64,000 bases of DNA from Hahella sp. HN01 (lineage in GTDB: Bacteria > Pseudomonadota > Gammaproteobacteria > Pseudomonadales > Oleiphilaceae): NCBI RefSeq assembly GCF_018986435.1, contig NZ_JAHMIN010000004.1:190503-254502 (forward strand), given 5' to 3'. Both the position numbers and the translations under genes were made by a program. Shown piece by piece: positions 16,646 to 25,594 of this stretch (positions are counted from its first letter, which is position 1; each line of letters opens with the position of its first letter). Below the pieces are notes generated by a model. It was not told the origin of the DNA and ran no database searches. It saw only the letters and a program-made list of their open reading frames with translations.

Positions 16646-18139
16646 ATGTTGTTACTTTCAAAAAAACATGACTGGCTGGGAAATGTGCGCGCCGATCTGC
16701 TGGCCGGACTGGTGGTTGCGCTGGCGCTGATTCCTGAAGCGATTGCGTTTTCCATTATCGCTGGCGTTGACCCCAAAGTAGGGCTGTACGCGTCTTTCTG
16801 TATCGCCATGACTATCGCTATCGTCGGCGGCAGACCCGGTATGATCTCCGCCGCCACCGGCGCCATGGCGTTGCTGATGGTGGATCTGGTGAAAGTTCAT
16901 GGCCTGCAGTACCTGCTTGCAGCCACCTTGCTGACCGGCGTATTGCAGATACTGGCCGGGTATCTGAAACTAGGCCAGTTGATGAGCTTTGTCTCACGCT
17001 CGGTGGTGACGGGCTTCGTCAATGCGCTGGCGATTCTTATTTTTGTATCGCAATTGCCGGAGCTGACCAACGTCACCTGGCACGTATACGCCATGACCGG
17101 GGCGGGACTGGCTATCATTTATCTGTTCCCCCATGTGCCGGTGATTGGTAAGACCCTGCCGTCGCCATTGGTCTGCATTCTGTCCATGACCGCGGTGGCG
17201 GTGCTATTTGATCTGGACATCCGTACGGTAGGCGATATGGGCAAACTGCCGGATACGCTGCCAATCTTTCTGTTCCCCGACGTACCCTTGAACTTTGAAA
17301 CGCTGGCGATCATTTTCCCGTTTTCCGCACCCATGGCGGTGGTGGGATTGTTGGAATCTTTGATGACGGCGACTATCGTTGACGACCTGACCGACACAAA
17401 GAGCGAAAGAAACCGTGAATGTAAGGGGCAGGGCATCGCCAATATCGTCGCAGGGCTGTTTGGCGGCATGGCTGGGTGCGCCATGATCGGTCAGTCGGTG
17501 ATAAACGTTAAATCCGGCGGTCGCGGCAGGCTATCCACTTTCGTAGCGGGCTTTTTTCTGCTGGTGATGATCGCTTTCCTGGGGCCTTGGTTGTCGCGTA
17601 TACCCATGGCGGCCTTGGTGGCGGTCATGATCATGGTGTCTATCGGTACTTTCAGCTGGGACTCCATCATTAATCTGAAGAAGCATCCGCTCTCCACCAA
17701 CATCGTGATGATTTCTACCGTTGCCATGGTCATCGCGACTCATAACCTCGCTTACGGCGTTTTTCTCGGTGTGTTGCTGGCGGCGTTGTTCTTCGCCAAT
17801 AAAGTCAGCCACTTCATGTATGTCGAATCCGCCCTGAGTGAAGATGGCGCCCAACGCACCTATCGGGTGGTGGGGCAGGTGTTCTTCAATTCATCCGACA
17901 AATTTGTCGCCAACTTTGATTTCAAGGAAGTCGTGGACAAAGTGGTCATCGACCTGCATCGCGCGCACTTCTGGGATATCTCCGCCGTTTCTGCGTTGGA
18001 TAAAGTAGTGATAAAGTTCCGCCGGGAAGGGGCGGATGTCGAGTTGATCGGCCTGAACGAGGCCAGCGAGACAATTGTTGACCGCTTCGGCGTGCACGAT
18101 AAGCCCGAAGAGATCGAGAAAATCATGGGAGGTCATTAA
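16646..18139 (+). CDS. SulP-family anion transporter with STAS domain
   Basis: A 497-aa inner-membrane transporter. It has the SulP N-terminal core ([21 protein letters not shown] then [12 protein letters not shown]), about ten hydrophobic segments up to residue 395 and a cytoplasmic STAS domain at the C-terminus ([20 protein letters not shown]). SulP members move sulfate, bicarbonate or other anions; substrate not evident. ATG 16646 was chosen over an upstream frame start at 16544. The stop codon overlaps the start of the universal stress protein gene (TAATG), so the pair is translationally coupled, an arrangement known for marine SulP/bicarbonate-type transporters. Confidence 0.85.
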   Translation: MLLLSKKHDWLGNVRADLLAGLVVALALIPEAIAFSIIAGVDPKVGLYASFCIAMTIAIVGGRPGMISAATGAMALLMVDLVKVHGLQYLLAATLLTGVLQILAGYLKLGQLMSFVSRSVVTGFVNALAILIFVSQLPELTNVTWHVYAMTGAGLAIIYLFPHVPVIGKTLPSPLVCILSMTAVAVLFDLDIRTVGDMGKLPDTLPIFLFPDVPLNFETLAIIFPFSAPMAVVGLLESLMTATIVDDLTDTKSERNRECKGQGIANIVAGLFGGMAGCAMIGQSVINVKSGGRGRLSTFVAGFFLLVMIAFLGPWLSRIPMAALVAVMIMVSIGTFSWDSIINLKKHPLSTNIVMISTVAMVIATHNLAYGVFLGVLLAALFFANKVSHFMYVESALSEDGAQRTYRVVGQVFFNSSDKFVANFDFKEVVDKVVIDLHRAHFWDISAVSALDKVVIKFRREGADVELIGLNEASETIVDRFGVHDKPEEIEKIMGGH

Positions 18140-19002
18140 TGGATAACAATAACAAGACGGTGTTGGCCTGTATCGACGGCTCCAACTTCAGTCGCGCCGT
18201 TTGCGATTACGCCGCCTGGATTGCGCAGCGTGTCGGCGCGTCCTTGAAGCTGTTGCACAACATCGAACATCGCGAAGCGCCCGCCGTGTCGGATCTGACT
18301 GGCAGCATTGGTCTGGGCAGCAGAGAGAAACTCCTGGCGGAGCTGACCGACCTGGAGCAGCGTCGCAGCAAGATTTTGTTGCAGGAAGGCAAACTGATGC
18401 TGGAGGCGGCGAAAGAAAGAGTGATCGCCGCTGGCGTCAGCGATCCCATCGTCAACCAGCGTCACGGCGGTCTCACCGAGGCGCTGATTGAGCTGGAGGA
18501 CGATATCGGGGTGCTGGTGATGGGCATTCGCGGCGAAGAGCATGAGAGTCAGGCGGGCCGCGTTGGCGCGCATCTGGAAACCATTATTCGCTCCCTGCAT
18601 CGTCCGGTCCTGGTGGTGAATGGCGAATTCAGCGCGCCTCAGCGCATTATGCTGGCCTATGACGGCAGCGAAGCCGCTGGCAAGGCCCTGAATATGGTGG
18701 CGGAAAGCCCGTTATACAAAGACCTGCGTTGCCATGTCGTGCATGTCAGTCGCGACGGCAAGGCCAATGAGCAGGTGCTGGAGCAGGCGGCGCAACGTTT
18801 GCGGAACGCTGGCGTTGATGTCGTCACGGCCAAACTGACTGGCGCGGTGGAGCAGGAATTATGCGACTACCAGCGTCAGCACGATATCGATTTGACTGTC
18901 ATGGGCGCTTACAGCCATACCCGTCTGCGTGAACTGCTGCTCGGCAGCTTCACCGCCAAGATGCTGACAATGACGCAAAAGCCATTGTTATTGCTGCGCT
19001 AG
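18139..19002 (+). CDS. Universal stress protein, tandem UspA domains
   Basis: A 287-aa cytosolic protein with two UspA folds (about 1-150 and 165-287). Each begins with the usual strand (VLACIDGSNFSRAV; IMLAYDGSEAAGKAL) and ends in a glycine-rich nucleotide loop (LVMGIRGEE; VMGAYSHTRLRELLLGS). Overlaps the SulP stop by one base, suggesting that it senses energy or stress for the transporter; this is inferred from position. Confidence 0.85.
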   Translation: MDNNNKTVLACIDGSNFSRAVCDYAAWIAQRVGASLKLLHNIEHREAPAVSDLTGSIGLGSREKLLAELTDLEQRRSKILLQEGKLMLEAAKERVIAAGVSDPIVNQRHGGLTEALIELEDDIGVLVMGIRGEEHESQAGRVGAHLETIIRSLHRPVLVVNGEFSAPQRIMLAYDGSEAAGKALNMVAESPLYKDLRCHVVHVSRDGKANEQVLEQAAQRLRNAGVDVVTAKLTGAVEQELCDYQRQHDIDLTVMGAYSHTRLRELLLGSFTAKMLTMTQKPLLLLR

Positions 19003-19057
19003 GATTTCCTGGAGAAACAGGGATAGTTTGAACAGGATGATTTAAGAAAGAGGGAAG

Positions 19058-19080
19058 GCGTCCGCCTGTGCGGCGGACGC
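19058..19080 (-). terminator. Probable terminator of the DAHP synthase gene
   Basis: gcgtccgcc (19058-19066) and ggcggacgc (19072-19080) form a perfect 9-bp stem. On the minus strand it is followed by a pyrimidine-rich CTTCCCTCTTTCTT. It may also slow plus-strand transcripts from the stress protein gene. Confidence 0.55.
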
Positions 19081-19099
19081 GAACTTTCTGACCCGCCGT

Positions 19100-20170
19100 C
19101 TAGATACGCTTTGGTAAAACGTCTTTCAGCTTGTCGTGCATATCGCGCAAGGCCTTTTCTGTGGTGGCCCAGTCGATACAGGCGTCGGTGATGGAGACGC
19201 CATATTGCAGATCCGCCAGATCGGCGGGGATTGGCTGATTGCCGAAATGGATATTGCTTTCCACCATCACGCCCACGATAGACTTGTTGCCTTCCATGAT
19301 CTGATGAGTGATGTCCTGCATGACCAGCGGCTGCAGTGACGCGTCCTTGTTGGAGTTGGCGTGGCTGCAATCCACCATGATGGCTTCGCGCAGTTTGGCT
19401 TTCTGCAGTTCCTTCTCGCACAGTGCGACGCTGACGGAGTCGTAGTTCGGCTTACCGCCGCCGCCGCGCAGCACCACGTGACCATAAGCGTTGCCTTTGG
19501 TGCGGATGATGGCGACTTGTCCTTCCCGGTTGATGCCCAGGAAGGAATGCGGATGCGAGACGGAGCTCATGGCGTTAACCGCCACAGTGAGGCTGCCGTC
19601 GGTGCCGTTCTTGAAGCCGATAGGCATGGACAGGCCGCTGCTCATCTCACGGTGAGTCTGAGACTCAGTGGTTCTGGCGCCGATGGCGGACCAGGAGATG
19701 GTGTCCTGCAGGTATTGCGGAGAAATCGGGTCCAACGCTTCCGTCGCGGTAGGCAGGCCCATTTCCGCCAGCTCCACCAGCAGTTGCCGTCCCAGGTGCA
19801 GGCCTTTCTCAATTTCGAAGGAATCATCCAGGTTGGGGTCGTTGATCAATCCTTTCCAACCGATGGTGGTGCGCGGTTTTTCGAAATACACGCGCATAAC
19901 CAGATAGAGAGTGTCCTTTAATTCGTCCGATAACGTTTTAAGTTTCTGCGCATACTCTTTGGCGGCCGCCACGTCGTGAATCGAGCAGGGCCCGACCACT
20001 ACGAACAGACGGTGATCCTTGCGATCAAGAATATTGCGGATGGTTTCGCGACCCTCGATTACGGTTTGACCCGCTTGTTCGGACAGAGGGATGTCGCTCT
20101 TAAGCTGGTCAGGAGTAATGAGAATCTCCTGACTGTTTACATTTACGTTTTCAATCTGATTTAAGGACAT
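19100..20170 (-). CDS. aroG: 3-deoxy-7-phosphoheptulonate (DAHP) synthase, class I
   Basis: A 356-aa enzyme condensing phosphoenolpyruvate and erythrose-4-phosphate, the first step of the shikimate pathway. Conserved blocks: VVGPCSIHD (metal-binding Cys62), RVYFEKPRTTIGWKG, ARTTESQTHRE and DCSHANSNKD. Length matches E. coli AroF/G/H (about 350 aa). Which amino acid inhibits it cannot be told from the sequence, so the aroG label is a family label; aroF or aroH is equally possible. No TyrR box or leader peptide was recognised upstream. Confidence 0.9.
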   Translation of the reverse strand: MSLNQIENVNVNSQEILITPDQLKSDIPLSEQAGQTVIEGRETIRNILDRKDHRLFVVVGPCSIHDVAAAKEYAQKLKTLSDELKDTLYLVMRVYFEKPRTTIGWKGLINDPNLDDSFEIEKGLHLGRQLLVELAEMGLPTATEALDPISPQYLQDTISWSAIGARTTESQTHREMSSGLSMPIGFKNGTDGSLTVAVNAMSSVSHPHSFLGINREGQVAIIRTKGNAYGHVVLRGGGGKPNYDSVSVALCEKELQKAKLREAIMVDCSHANSNKDASLQPLVMQDITHQIMEGNKSIVGVMVESNIHFGNQPIPADLADLQYGVSITDACIDWATTEKALRDMHDKLKDVLPKRI

Positions 20171-20418
20171 GCTTGATCCCTACTTGATTTCCCGTGTCAG
20201 CACTCCAGGCGTCAGGCGAACTTCGCTTATGGGAAAAAGAGTTCGTCAGGTCCCCGATGGCGCTGGTTTGATTTGATCCCGCCGGCGAACCCCGCGGCGC
20301 GGCCGGGCCCGGGCAGGACAAGAAGAATAGCAAGCTTGCCGGCGTTAGCCTATAGATGAATCGAGGAAATTCAGCGCGCAGAGGGAGTTTGCGGGCGGTT
20401 TAGCCGCGGAATGGGAAC

Positions 20419-20444
20419 CCGGAGACGGAATTTTCCGTCTCCGG
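20419..20444. other. Perfect 12-bp hairpin
   Basis: ccggagacggaa (20419-20430) pairs with ttccgtctccgg (20433-20444) around a 2-base loop. It lies 20 bases beyond the stop of the small Arg-rich gene on the minus strand. A T-run is missing on either side, so terminator function is plausible but unproven. Confidence 0.5.
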
Positions 20445-20463
20445 TAGGGTCGGCGTTAGCCGA

Positions 20464-20622
20464 CTATAGGCAACACTGGGGCAAATAGGGGAATTCGTCC
20501 AATGGACGTCTGTCCCTGCGCCGGTCAGTGCTGCGACGCTCAAGGTTTTTGATCCTGGGCGCGTTCGATCCCGGTTGGTTGCGACGCTCTCTGCGGCGGC
20601 GATCTTCGCAAAGGTTATACAT
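20464..20622 (-). CDS. Small arginine-rich protein (52 aa)
   Basis: Starts ATG at 20622 with a near-perfect ribosome site AAGGAGGACTCG and ends TAG at 20464. The 52-aa product has two Arg-rich clusters (EDRRRRERRN, ERRSTDRRRDRRP) and ends YLPQCCL, with Cys-Cys near the end. Very basic with no membrane segment; nucleic-acid or acidic-lipid binding is a guess. A hairpin follows it. No family recognised. Confidence 0.65.
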   Translation of the reverse strand: MYNLCEDRRRRERRNQPGSNAPRIKNLERRSTDRRRDRRPLDEFPYLPQCCL

Positions 20623-20926
20623 CGAGTCCTCCTTGTTATTCACTGCTGTTCGGTCTTGCGGACTCTGCTTTAAAGCATAACAGTATTACGTTTGTGAGGT
20701 CATATTGATTGGTCATAAGAGGGGTCTGTACAGAATTGGCGGTTATAGGCGACGCGCATGAAATATCTGTCAGGCGCGACCCGTCCGCGACAAATCCGAC
20801 TATACTTTTAGAGTCGTCCGGACATTTTTAACCTCGCGTTTTTATTCCCCTCTAACACCGGACCGCTTCGGCCCGGATCTCGCTGATGCGGCTGTCTTGA
20901 AAAGATGGGTTGCGTGCAAAAGGTAC
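20623..20926. other. Divergent intergenic region
   Basis: About 300 bases between the Arg-rich small gene and the DUF1631 gene. It should hold promoters for both; I see no convincing -35/-10 pair, repeat or RNA gene. Confidence 0.4.
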
Positions 20927-22732
20927 ATGATGGAGCAAGCTGAAGTTACAGTAGAAGCCCTTTCCGCGGCCTTGGTCAGACTGGAGCTTCCAGAGACGAA
21001 AGAAATCTTTTCTTTTCTTGGCGACACCGCCGCGCCGCCGCAAATCGACAGAGAGCGCCATGAGGTGGCGGACAAGCTGGCCAGCGTCAGCCGGGAGAAG
21101 CAGGAAAACCTCAAAGGCGTGGTGCTGGCGCTCAATAAAGAACTTGGCGGATTGGACAGAACGCTGGTCAACTGCCTTACTTTCATCGACCGCGCGGCGG
21201 AGCGCTGGGAAAACGCCAGCCCCCTGGACCCATTCGTAAAGAAGACGCTGCTGCGTCGTAAATACATATTCGCCGCCTTGCTGCTGGATCAGCCGGAATT
21301 CGTCATCAACGAAGAGCACCCGGTGGCGCGCCTGCTGGCGTTGGTGGAAAAGCTGTTCATGGGATGGGAAGAGGGCGGAGGCCAACCGCCGCCCTTTGTA
21401 ATGAAGTCCCTTTCAGCGCTGACGCATCTGCTGGATGACGACAACTGCCTCAGCTCCGACGAGCAGCGTCGCGCGTACGACGCCTTGATGGCGGAGTGGC
21501 AGCGGGAAAGTCAGCGCCGTCATCAATTGGAAAAGCGCCTGATTGAAACTGAATTGGGGCTCGATAATGCCTGGTATATCCACCAGAAGGCCGCGATGGC
21601 GGTGAATCAATCAGCAGAGGGGGTAGAGCTGCCGGAAGTGGTGGTGCAGTTCATGAAAGGGCCCTGGCTCGACTCCATGCGTCTTGTGCTGTTGCAGGAA
21701 GGCGAAAGCAGCAAACACTATTCGATCATGCGTAAGCTGTGCGATCGCATTGTGTTCACATTTCGCGGCGATCACACGGCCGCCAGCCAGCAGAAGTTAT
21801 ACACCTTCGCAGGATTGATCGTAGAGGAGCTGGAGAAACATCTGGTGAGCCTGAGCCACAATCCCAACGATGCGGAGCAGACCCTGGCCTGGCTGGAGGA
21901 TATCCTGATGAGCATCGTCAAAGGTCAGGATGTGGAGCGGGTGATGTTCACGCCGGCTCCCACGGAGCTGGATGAGGTCAGAGATCAGTTGCAGATTGAC
22001 GAACTGGCGCTCACGGAATTGCGCGGGGGCTGGTTCAACCGGTTCGACAAAGTATGCAAGTTTCTGGTCTATCTGCCGGGGCAGAAAGTGGTGGTTTGGG
22101 GCGACTATAACGGCAGAAAAACGTCGATGGAGCCCATAGAGGATTTGATCAAAGACAAGAATGAAGGACGCCTGCAGGCGTTCGATGGCTCGACGCGCAT
22201 TCAGCAAGTGTTTTATGAGCTGGCCAGGGAGTATATTGTCTGGGATCGGGCGCAGCGTTTGCGTCAGCAAAGTTTGCTGGCGAAGGAAAAGGCGCTGCGT
22301 AAGGCGGCGCAGGAAAAAGCGGAAGCTGAAGCCAAGGCGATCATCGCTGCGCGGGAAGAAGCCGCCAGAAAGCTGGAGCAGGAACGCCTGGAGGCGGAGC
22401 AGGAGTTGCTCCGGCGGGAGTTGGAAGAGCAGGAAAGAAAAGCCCTGGAGAGACGTCAGCAGGCGCGTAATGCGATAGACGGCCTCAAAGTGGGGGGCTG
22501 GGTGCAGTTGCAGAAGGGAGGCGAACCTGTGCGCTGTAAGCTGGGCGTACGTTTGAACGCCACGGACAAGCTGATATTTGTAGATGATTTCGGGATGAAA
22601 ATAACAGAAATGAAACGTGATGAGGTTGTGGACCACATTCTCGACGGGCTTTTTGAAGTGTTGGGAGCGGGTGTGGAAATGGAAGAAAGGTTGTCCCGCG
22701 CCTTGGGCAGAATAGGCATTGCGAAGAGGTGA
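20927..22732 (+). CDS. DUF1631 family protein
   Basis: A 601-aa cytosolic, mainly helical protein of the DUF1631 family found in Pseudomonas and relatives. Residues about 415-505 form a long charged coiled coil (repeated KAAQEKAEAEAK / EEQERKALERRQQ), followed by a small beta-rich C-terminal domain (GGWVQLQKGGEPVRCKLGVRL, then FVDDFGMK), PilZ-like in pattern. It is followed after 3 bases by a PilZ gene, so a link to cyclic-di-GMP signalling is inferred. Start at ATG 20927 or the adjacent 20930; the frame upstream to TTG 20897 lacks a better signal. Confidence 0.7.
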   Translation: MMEQAEVTVEALSAALVRLELPETKEIFSFLGDTAAPPQIDRERHEVADKLASVSREKQENLKGVVLALNKELGGLDRTLVNCLTFIDRAAERWENASPLDPFVKKTLLRRKYIFAALLLDQPEFVINEEHPVARLLALVEKLFMGWEEGGGQPPPFVMKSLSALTHLLDDDNCLSSDEQRRAYDALMAEWQRESQRRHQLEKRLIETELGLDNAWYIHQKAAMAVNQSAEGVELPEVVVQFMKGPWLDSMRLVLLQEGESSKHYSIMRKLCDRIVFTFRGDHTAASQQKLYTFAGLIVEELEKHLVSLSHNPNDAEQTLAWLEDILMSIVKGQDVERVMFTPAPTELDEVRDQLQIDELALTELRGGWFNRFDKVCKFLVYLPGQKVVVWGDYNGRKTSMEPIEDLIKDKNEGRLQAFDGSTRIQQVFYELAREYIVWDRAQRLRQQSLLAKEKALRKAAQEKAEAEAKAIIAAREEAARKLEQERLEAEQELLRRELEEQERKALERRQQARNAIDGLKVGGWVQLQKGGEPVRCKLGVRLNATDKLIFVDDFGMKITEMKRDEVVDHILDGLFEVLGAGVEMEERLSRALGRIGIAKR

Positions 22733-22735
22733 CGT

Positions 22736-23155
22736 ATGTCGGTGAAAGAAAACCCCCTGGACGATAACCAGCGCACGGAGCCGCGTCTGCCGCACAATGA
22801 AGTGATTTATGTGGAGATCATGACCCCTGGCGCGGTGGAAAGCGACGATCTCAATCCGGCGGTGCGGGCGACCGAGACGGTGGATATCTCCGCCAACGGG
22901 CTGCAAGTGCGTATTCCAGAGGCGCTGCGAGTCGGGGCCATCTTGCAGATATGCATCCTGCGGGAGAAAACCGGCGACAAGTTTCATCTTACCGCCGAAG
23001 TGAAGTGGCGCAAACGCCTGCCAGGAACTTATGGATATATGACCGGATTGGCGTTGTTTGAGTCCGAAGAGACCTCCATCGTCGAGTGGAAATTGGCGGT
23101 GTCAGCCATGTTTTCCGATGAGGACGCCGACCACGCGGATCACGTCACCCACTGA
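22736..23155 (+). CDS. PilZ-domain protein
   Basis: A 139-aa protein with a PilZ-like pattern: RTEPRLP near residue 13 (RxxxR-type cyclic-di-GMP element), DISANGLQV (D/NxSxxG element) around 49-57, then beta strands and KWRKRLPGTYGYMTGLALF. Both binding elements are present, so cyclic-di-GMP binding is likely. Co-transcribed with the DUF1631 gene. Confidence 0.8.
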   Translation: MSVKENPLDDNQRTEPRLPHNEVIYVEIMTPGAVESDDLNPAVRATETVDISANGLQVRIPEALRVGAILQICILREKTGDKFHLTAEVKWRKRLPGTYGYMTGLALFESEETSIVEWKLAVSAMFSDEDADHADHVTH

Positions 23156-23178
23156 GGATTTGTAATCCTCGGGGTGAC
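23144..23178. terminator. Nested hairpin at the end of the PilZ gene
   Basis: gtcaccc (23144-23150) with gggtgac (23172-23178) outside and gaggatt (23154-23160) with aatcctc (23164-23170) inside. The structure begins within the last codons of the PilZ gene. There is no T-run, so efficiency is uncertain. Confidence 0.45.
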
Positions 23179-23226
23179 GGAATGATTATGGCGTGGTCGC
23201 CGGGAGAGGGCGATGCGCAGAAGGCG

Positions 23227-24297
23227 TCAGATGCCCTCCATCGGCTCGAAGCCGCCGTCGCCCTGCAGAATGGATTCCAGCTCCTCAATGGAAGGCTCGC
23301 TGCGTGTCGGCGCCTGCTGCAGGTCTGACAGGAATACGATAGCGTCCTGCACAGTCTGGTAGGCGATCTCCTCCATGGGCACGTGTCCTACCCCGGGATA
23401 GCTGATGAACTTGATGTTTCTGACGTCCCCGCGCCAGCGCTCCGCCAGTTTTATGGGAACCCAACGATCCGCTTCTCCCCACATCAATAGCGTCGGCGAG
23501 CGAATGTCCGCGAAGGGAAGGTTGCGTTGCTCCGCCGCGGCTTCTTTCATGATGCGCATGGTGCGCACGTAAATCTTCCTGGCGCCGGGGCGCTGGGACA
23601 TGTGTACGTATCGATAGAGATTGTCCTGGCTGATGCGCTTGGGATCGCCATAAACCTGCTCCACATTGCGCGTCACTAATATGGGCGGTTGCACATAGTT
23701 GGCCAGTGTTCCCACCACCGGCATGGTGGCCAGATCGAATACTCCTGGCGTGTGTTCCTGCGGGTAGCCTACCGGGTCAATCAGAATGAGCTTTTCCACC
23801 TGTTCTGGATGCTCCGCGGCATAGCGGGCGGAAAGATAGCCGCCAAAGGAGTTGCCCGCCAGACTAAATCGGGTTAGCTCCAGTTGTCTGATGAACTTGC
23901 TGAAACGGATGTAAACGTAATCTTCATCGAAGTCGTCGGCGTCTTCCGGCCCTCCGGTCAGGCCATAACCGGGAAGATCCAGAGCGATGACGCGGTAGTT
24001 CTTGCGCAACTCCTCAATCCATCCTTCCCAAGTATGTAACGACGACATGATGCCGTGCAGCAACACAATAGTCGGACCTTCGCCGACGTCGCGATAGTGG
24101 ATCTGCAGGTCGTCCACTTCCATGAAGCGGGAGTCTTTATCCGCGTATTGCTTCTTTAACTCTTTCAGGGGAATGTCTGCGACGCCCAGGGCGTTGGCGA
24201 GAGTGGGACTGGCTTTGAGAGACGGCTTGAGGCCAGCGCAGCCACTGAGCCCGACGACGAATAGAAGGCAGAACGACAGTAAGAGCTTCCTGTTCAT
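23227..24297 (-). CDS. Alpha/beta hydrolase, lipoprotein
   Basis: A 356-aa protein with a lipoprotein signal (MNRKLLLSFCLLFVVGLSGC, lipobox LSGC, Cys20). Alpha/beta-hydrolase hallmarks: HG oxyanion at 81-82, nucleophile S150 in GNSFGG, acid D277 in WGEADRW and H305 in GVGHVP. Likely a membrane-anchored esterase or lipase of the periplasm; substrate unknown. Single gene between the PilZ and fabI units. Confidence 0.85.
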   Translation of the reverse strand: MNRKLLLSFCLLFVVGLSGCAGLKPSLKASPTLANALGVADIPLKELKKQYADKDSRFMEVDDLQIHYRDVGEGPTIVLLHGIMSSLHTWEGWIEELRKNYRVIALDLPGYGLTGGPEDADDFDEDYVYIRFSKFIRQLELTRFSLAGNSFGGYLSARYAAEHPEQVEKLILIDPVGYPQEHTPGVFDLATMPVVGTLANYVQPPILVTRNVEQVYGDPKRISQDNLYRYVHMSQRPGARKIYVRTMRIMKEAAAEQRNLPFADIRSPTLLMWGEADRWVPIKLAERWRGDVRNIKFISYPGVGHVPMEEIAYQTVQDAIVFLSDLQQAPTRSEPSIEELESILQGDGGFEPMEGI

Positions 24298-24506
24298 ATG
24301 CGGCTGAAATACTCCTGGTGTGGATTTTGTTTTTATATGCGTTGCGCGGTGGGAGCGTCATGTCCCGAGATAACAAAAGGTTACATTAACCCTAATGTCG
24401 GACTCATACAGTGACGTGGTGCTGAAAACCAATACGCGCCTGTGGGATAAGGGCCTTGGAGAAAGCTGACGAAGAGAGGTTAAGAAAAGGGGAGACGTTT
24501 AAATAA

Positions 24507-24528
24507 GGAGCCGGCATGATCCGGCTCC
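24507..24528 (-). terminator. Terminator downstream of fabI
   Basis: ggagccgg (24507-24514) and ccggctcc (24521-24528) form a perfect stem. On the minus strand the stem is followed by TTATTTAAA. Confidence 0.65.
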
Positions 24529-24554
24529 CCGGTATTGCAGTCAGCAGCGATAGC

Positions 24555-25337
24555 TTATTCGCCGCCTCTGGCGGTAATGTTGAAGCCGCCGTCCACGTAC
24601 ATGATTTCACCGGTCACGCCGCTGGCCAGATCAGAGCACAGGAACAGCGCGGCGTTGCCCACTTCTTCAATGGTCACGTTGCGACGCAGCGGGGTCTGCT
24701 TCTCGTTTTCCTGCAGCATCTTACGGAAGTCCTTGATGCCGGACGCCGCCAGAGTGCGGATGGGACCTGCGGAAATCGCGTTGACGCGAGTGCCTTCCGG
24801 CCCCAGGCTGCACGCCATGTAACGGGTGTTGGCTTCCAGGCTGGCTTTGGCCAGACCCATTACGTTGTAGTTGGGGATAACGCGCTCTGCGCCCAGATAG
24901 GTCAGAGTGAGCAGGCTGCCGTTGCGGCCTTTCATCATTTCGCGGGCGCCTTTCGCCAACGCGACGAAGCTGTAGGAGCTGATGTCGTGGGCGATGCGGA
25001 AGCCTTCGCGAGTGGTGGCGTCCACGTAGTTGCCGTCAAGCTCGTGGCCTGGCGCGTAACCGACGGAGTGCACCAGAATGTCGACGCCGTCCCAATGCTG
25101 GCCGAGGTCTTTGAACAGTTGTTCGATTTCAGCGTCGCTGCTTACGTCGCAGGGAAATGTCAGCTTGGAGTCGTATTCCGCGGCGAAACCTTCCACCCGG
25201 CCCTTGAGCTTATCGTTCTGGTAGGTCAGGGCGATTTCAGCGCCTTCCCGATGGAAAGCGTCAGCAATACCTTTGGCGATGGATAATTTACTTGCAACAC
25301 CGACGATCAGTGCTTTTTTTCCGCTTAGTAATCCCAT
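24555..25337 (-). CDS. fabI: Enoyl-[acyl-carrier-protein] reductase (NADH) FabI
   Basis: A 260-aa SDR enzyme, the last reduction of type II fatty acid elongation. It carries the FabI start [20 protein letters not shown], catalytic Y147 and Y157 in [19 protein letters not shown] and K164. The family length is about 262 aa. Single gene with its own terminator. Triclosan and similar inhibitors act on this family. Confidence 0.95.
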   Translation of the reverse strand: MGLLSGKKALIVGVASKLSIAKGIADAFHREGAEIALTYQNDKLKGRVEGFAAEYDSKLTFPCDVSSDAEIEQLFKDLGQHWDGVDILVHSVGYAPGHELDGNYVDATTREGFRIAHDISSYSFVALAKGAREMMKGRNGSLLTLTYLGAERVIPNYNVMGLAKASLEANTRYMACSLGPEGTRVNAISAGPIRTLAASGIKDFRKMLQENEKQTPLRRNVTIEEVGNAALFLCSDLASGVTGEIMYVDGGFNITARGGE

Positions 25338-25507
25338 TTTTCTATCCTGTAGTTATCTTCAGAGAGACCTTCAAGCTGTTTATGAATAAACGGCCGATGA
25401 TTGTATTTACTTAAGCTAACATCCAAAACTTATTGTCGGCTGAAACATTAAATATTTTCTTACTAATCACGGCGACGCTTCTATGAGTCTTTAGTATGAC
25501 AGAAAAA

Positions 25508-25570
25508 GGCGCGCCGTGGCCCGTCCCGCAACGCCCCGGGAGAATTTAACGGGACGAGGGAGGGCGCGCT
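25508..25570 (-). terminator. Terminator of the yej operon
   Basis: Nested stem: ggcgcgcc (25508-25515) with ggcgcgc (25563-25569) and gtcccg (25523-25528) with cgggac (25550-25555). Read on the minus strand it ends in TTTTTCT. Confidence 0.6.
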
Positions 25571-25594
25571 GGTATGAGATGTAGCCGCTTTGTA

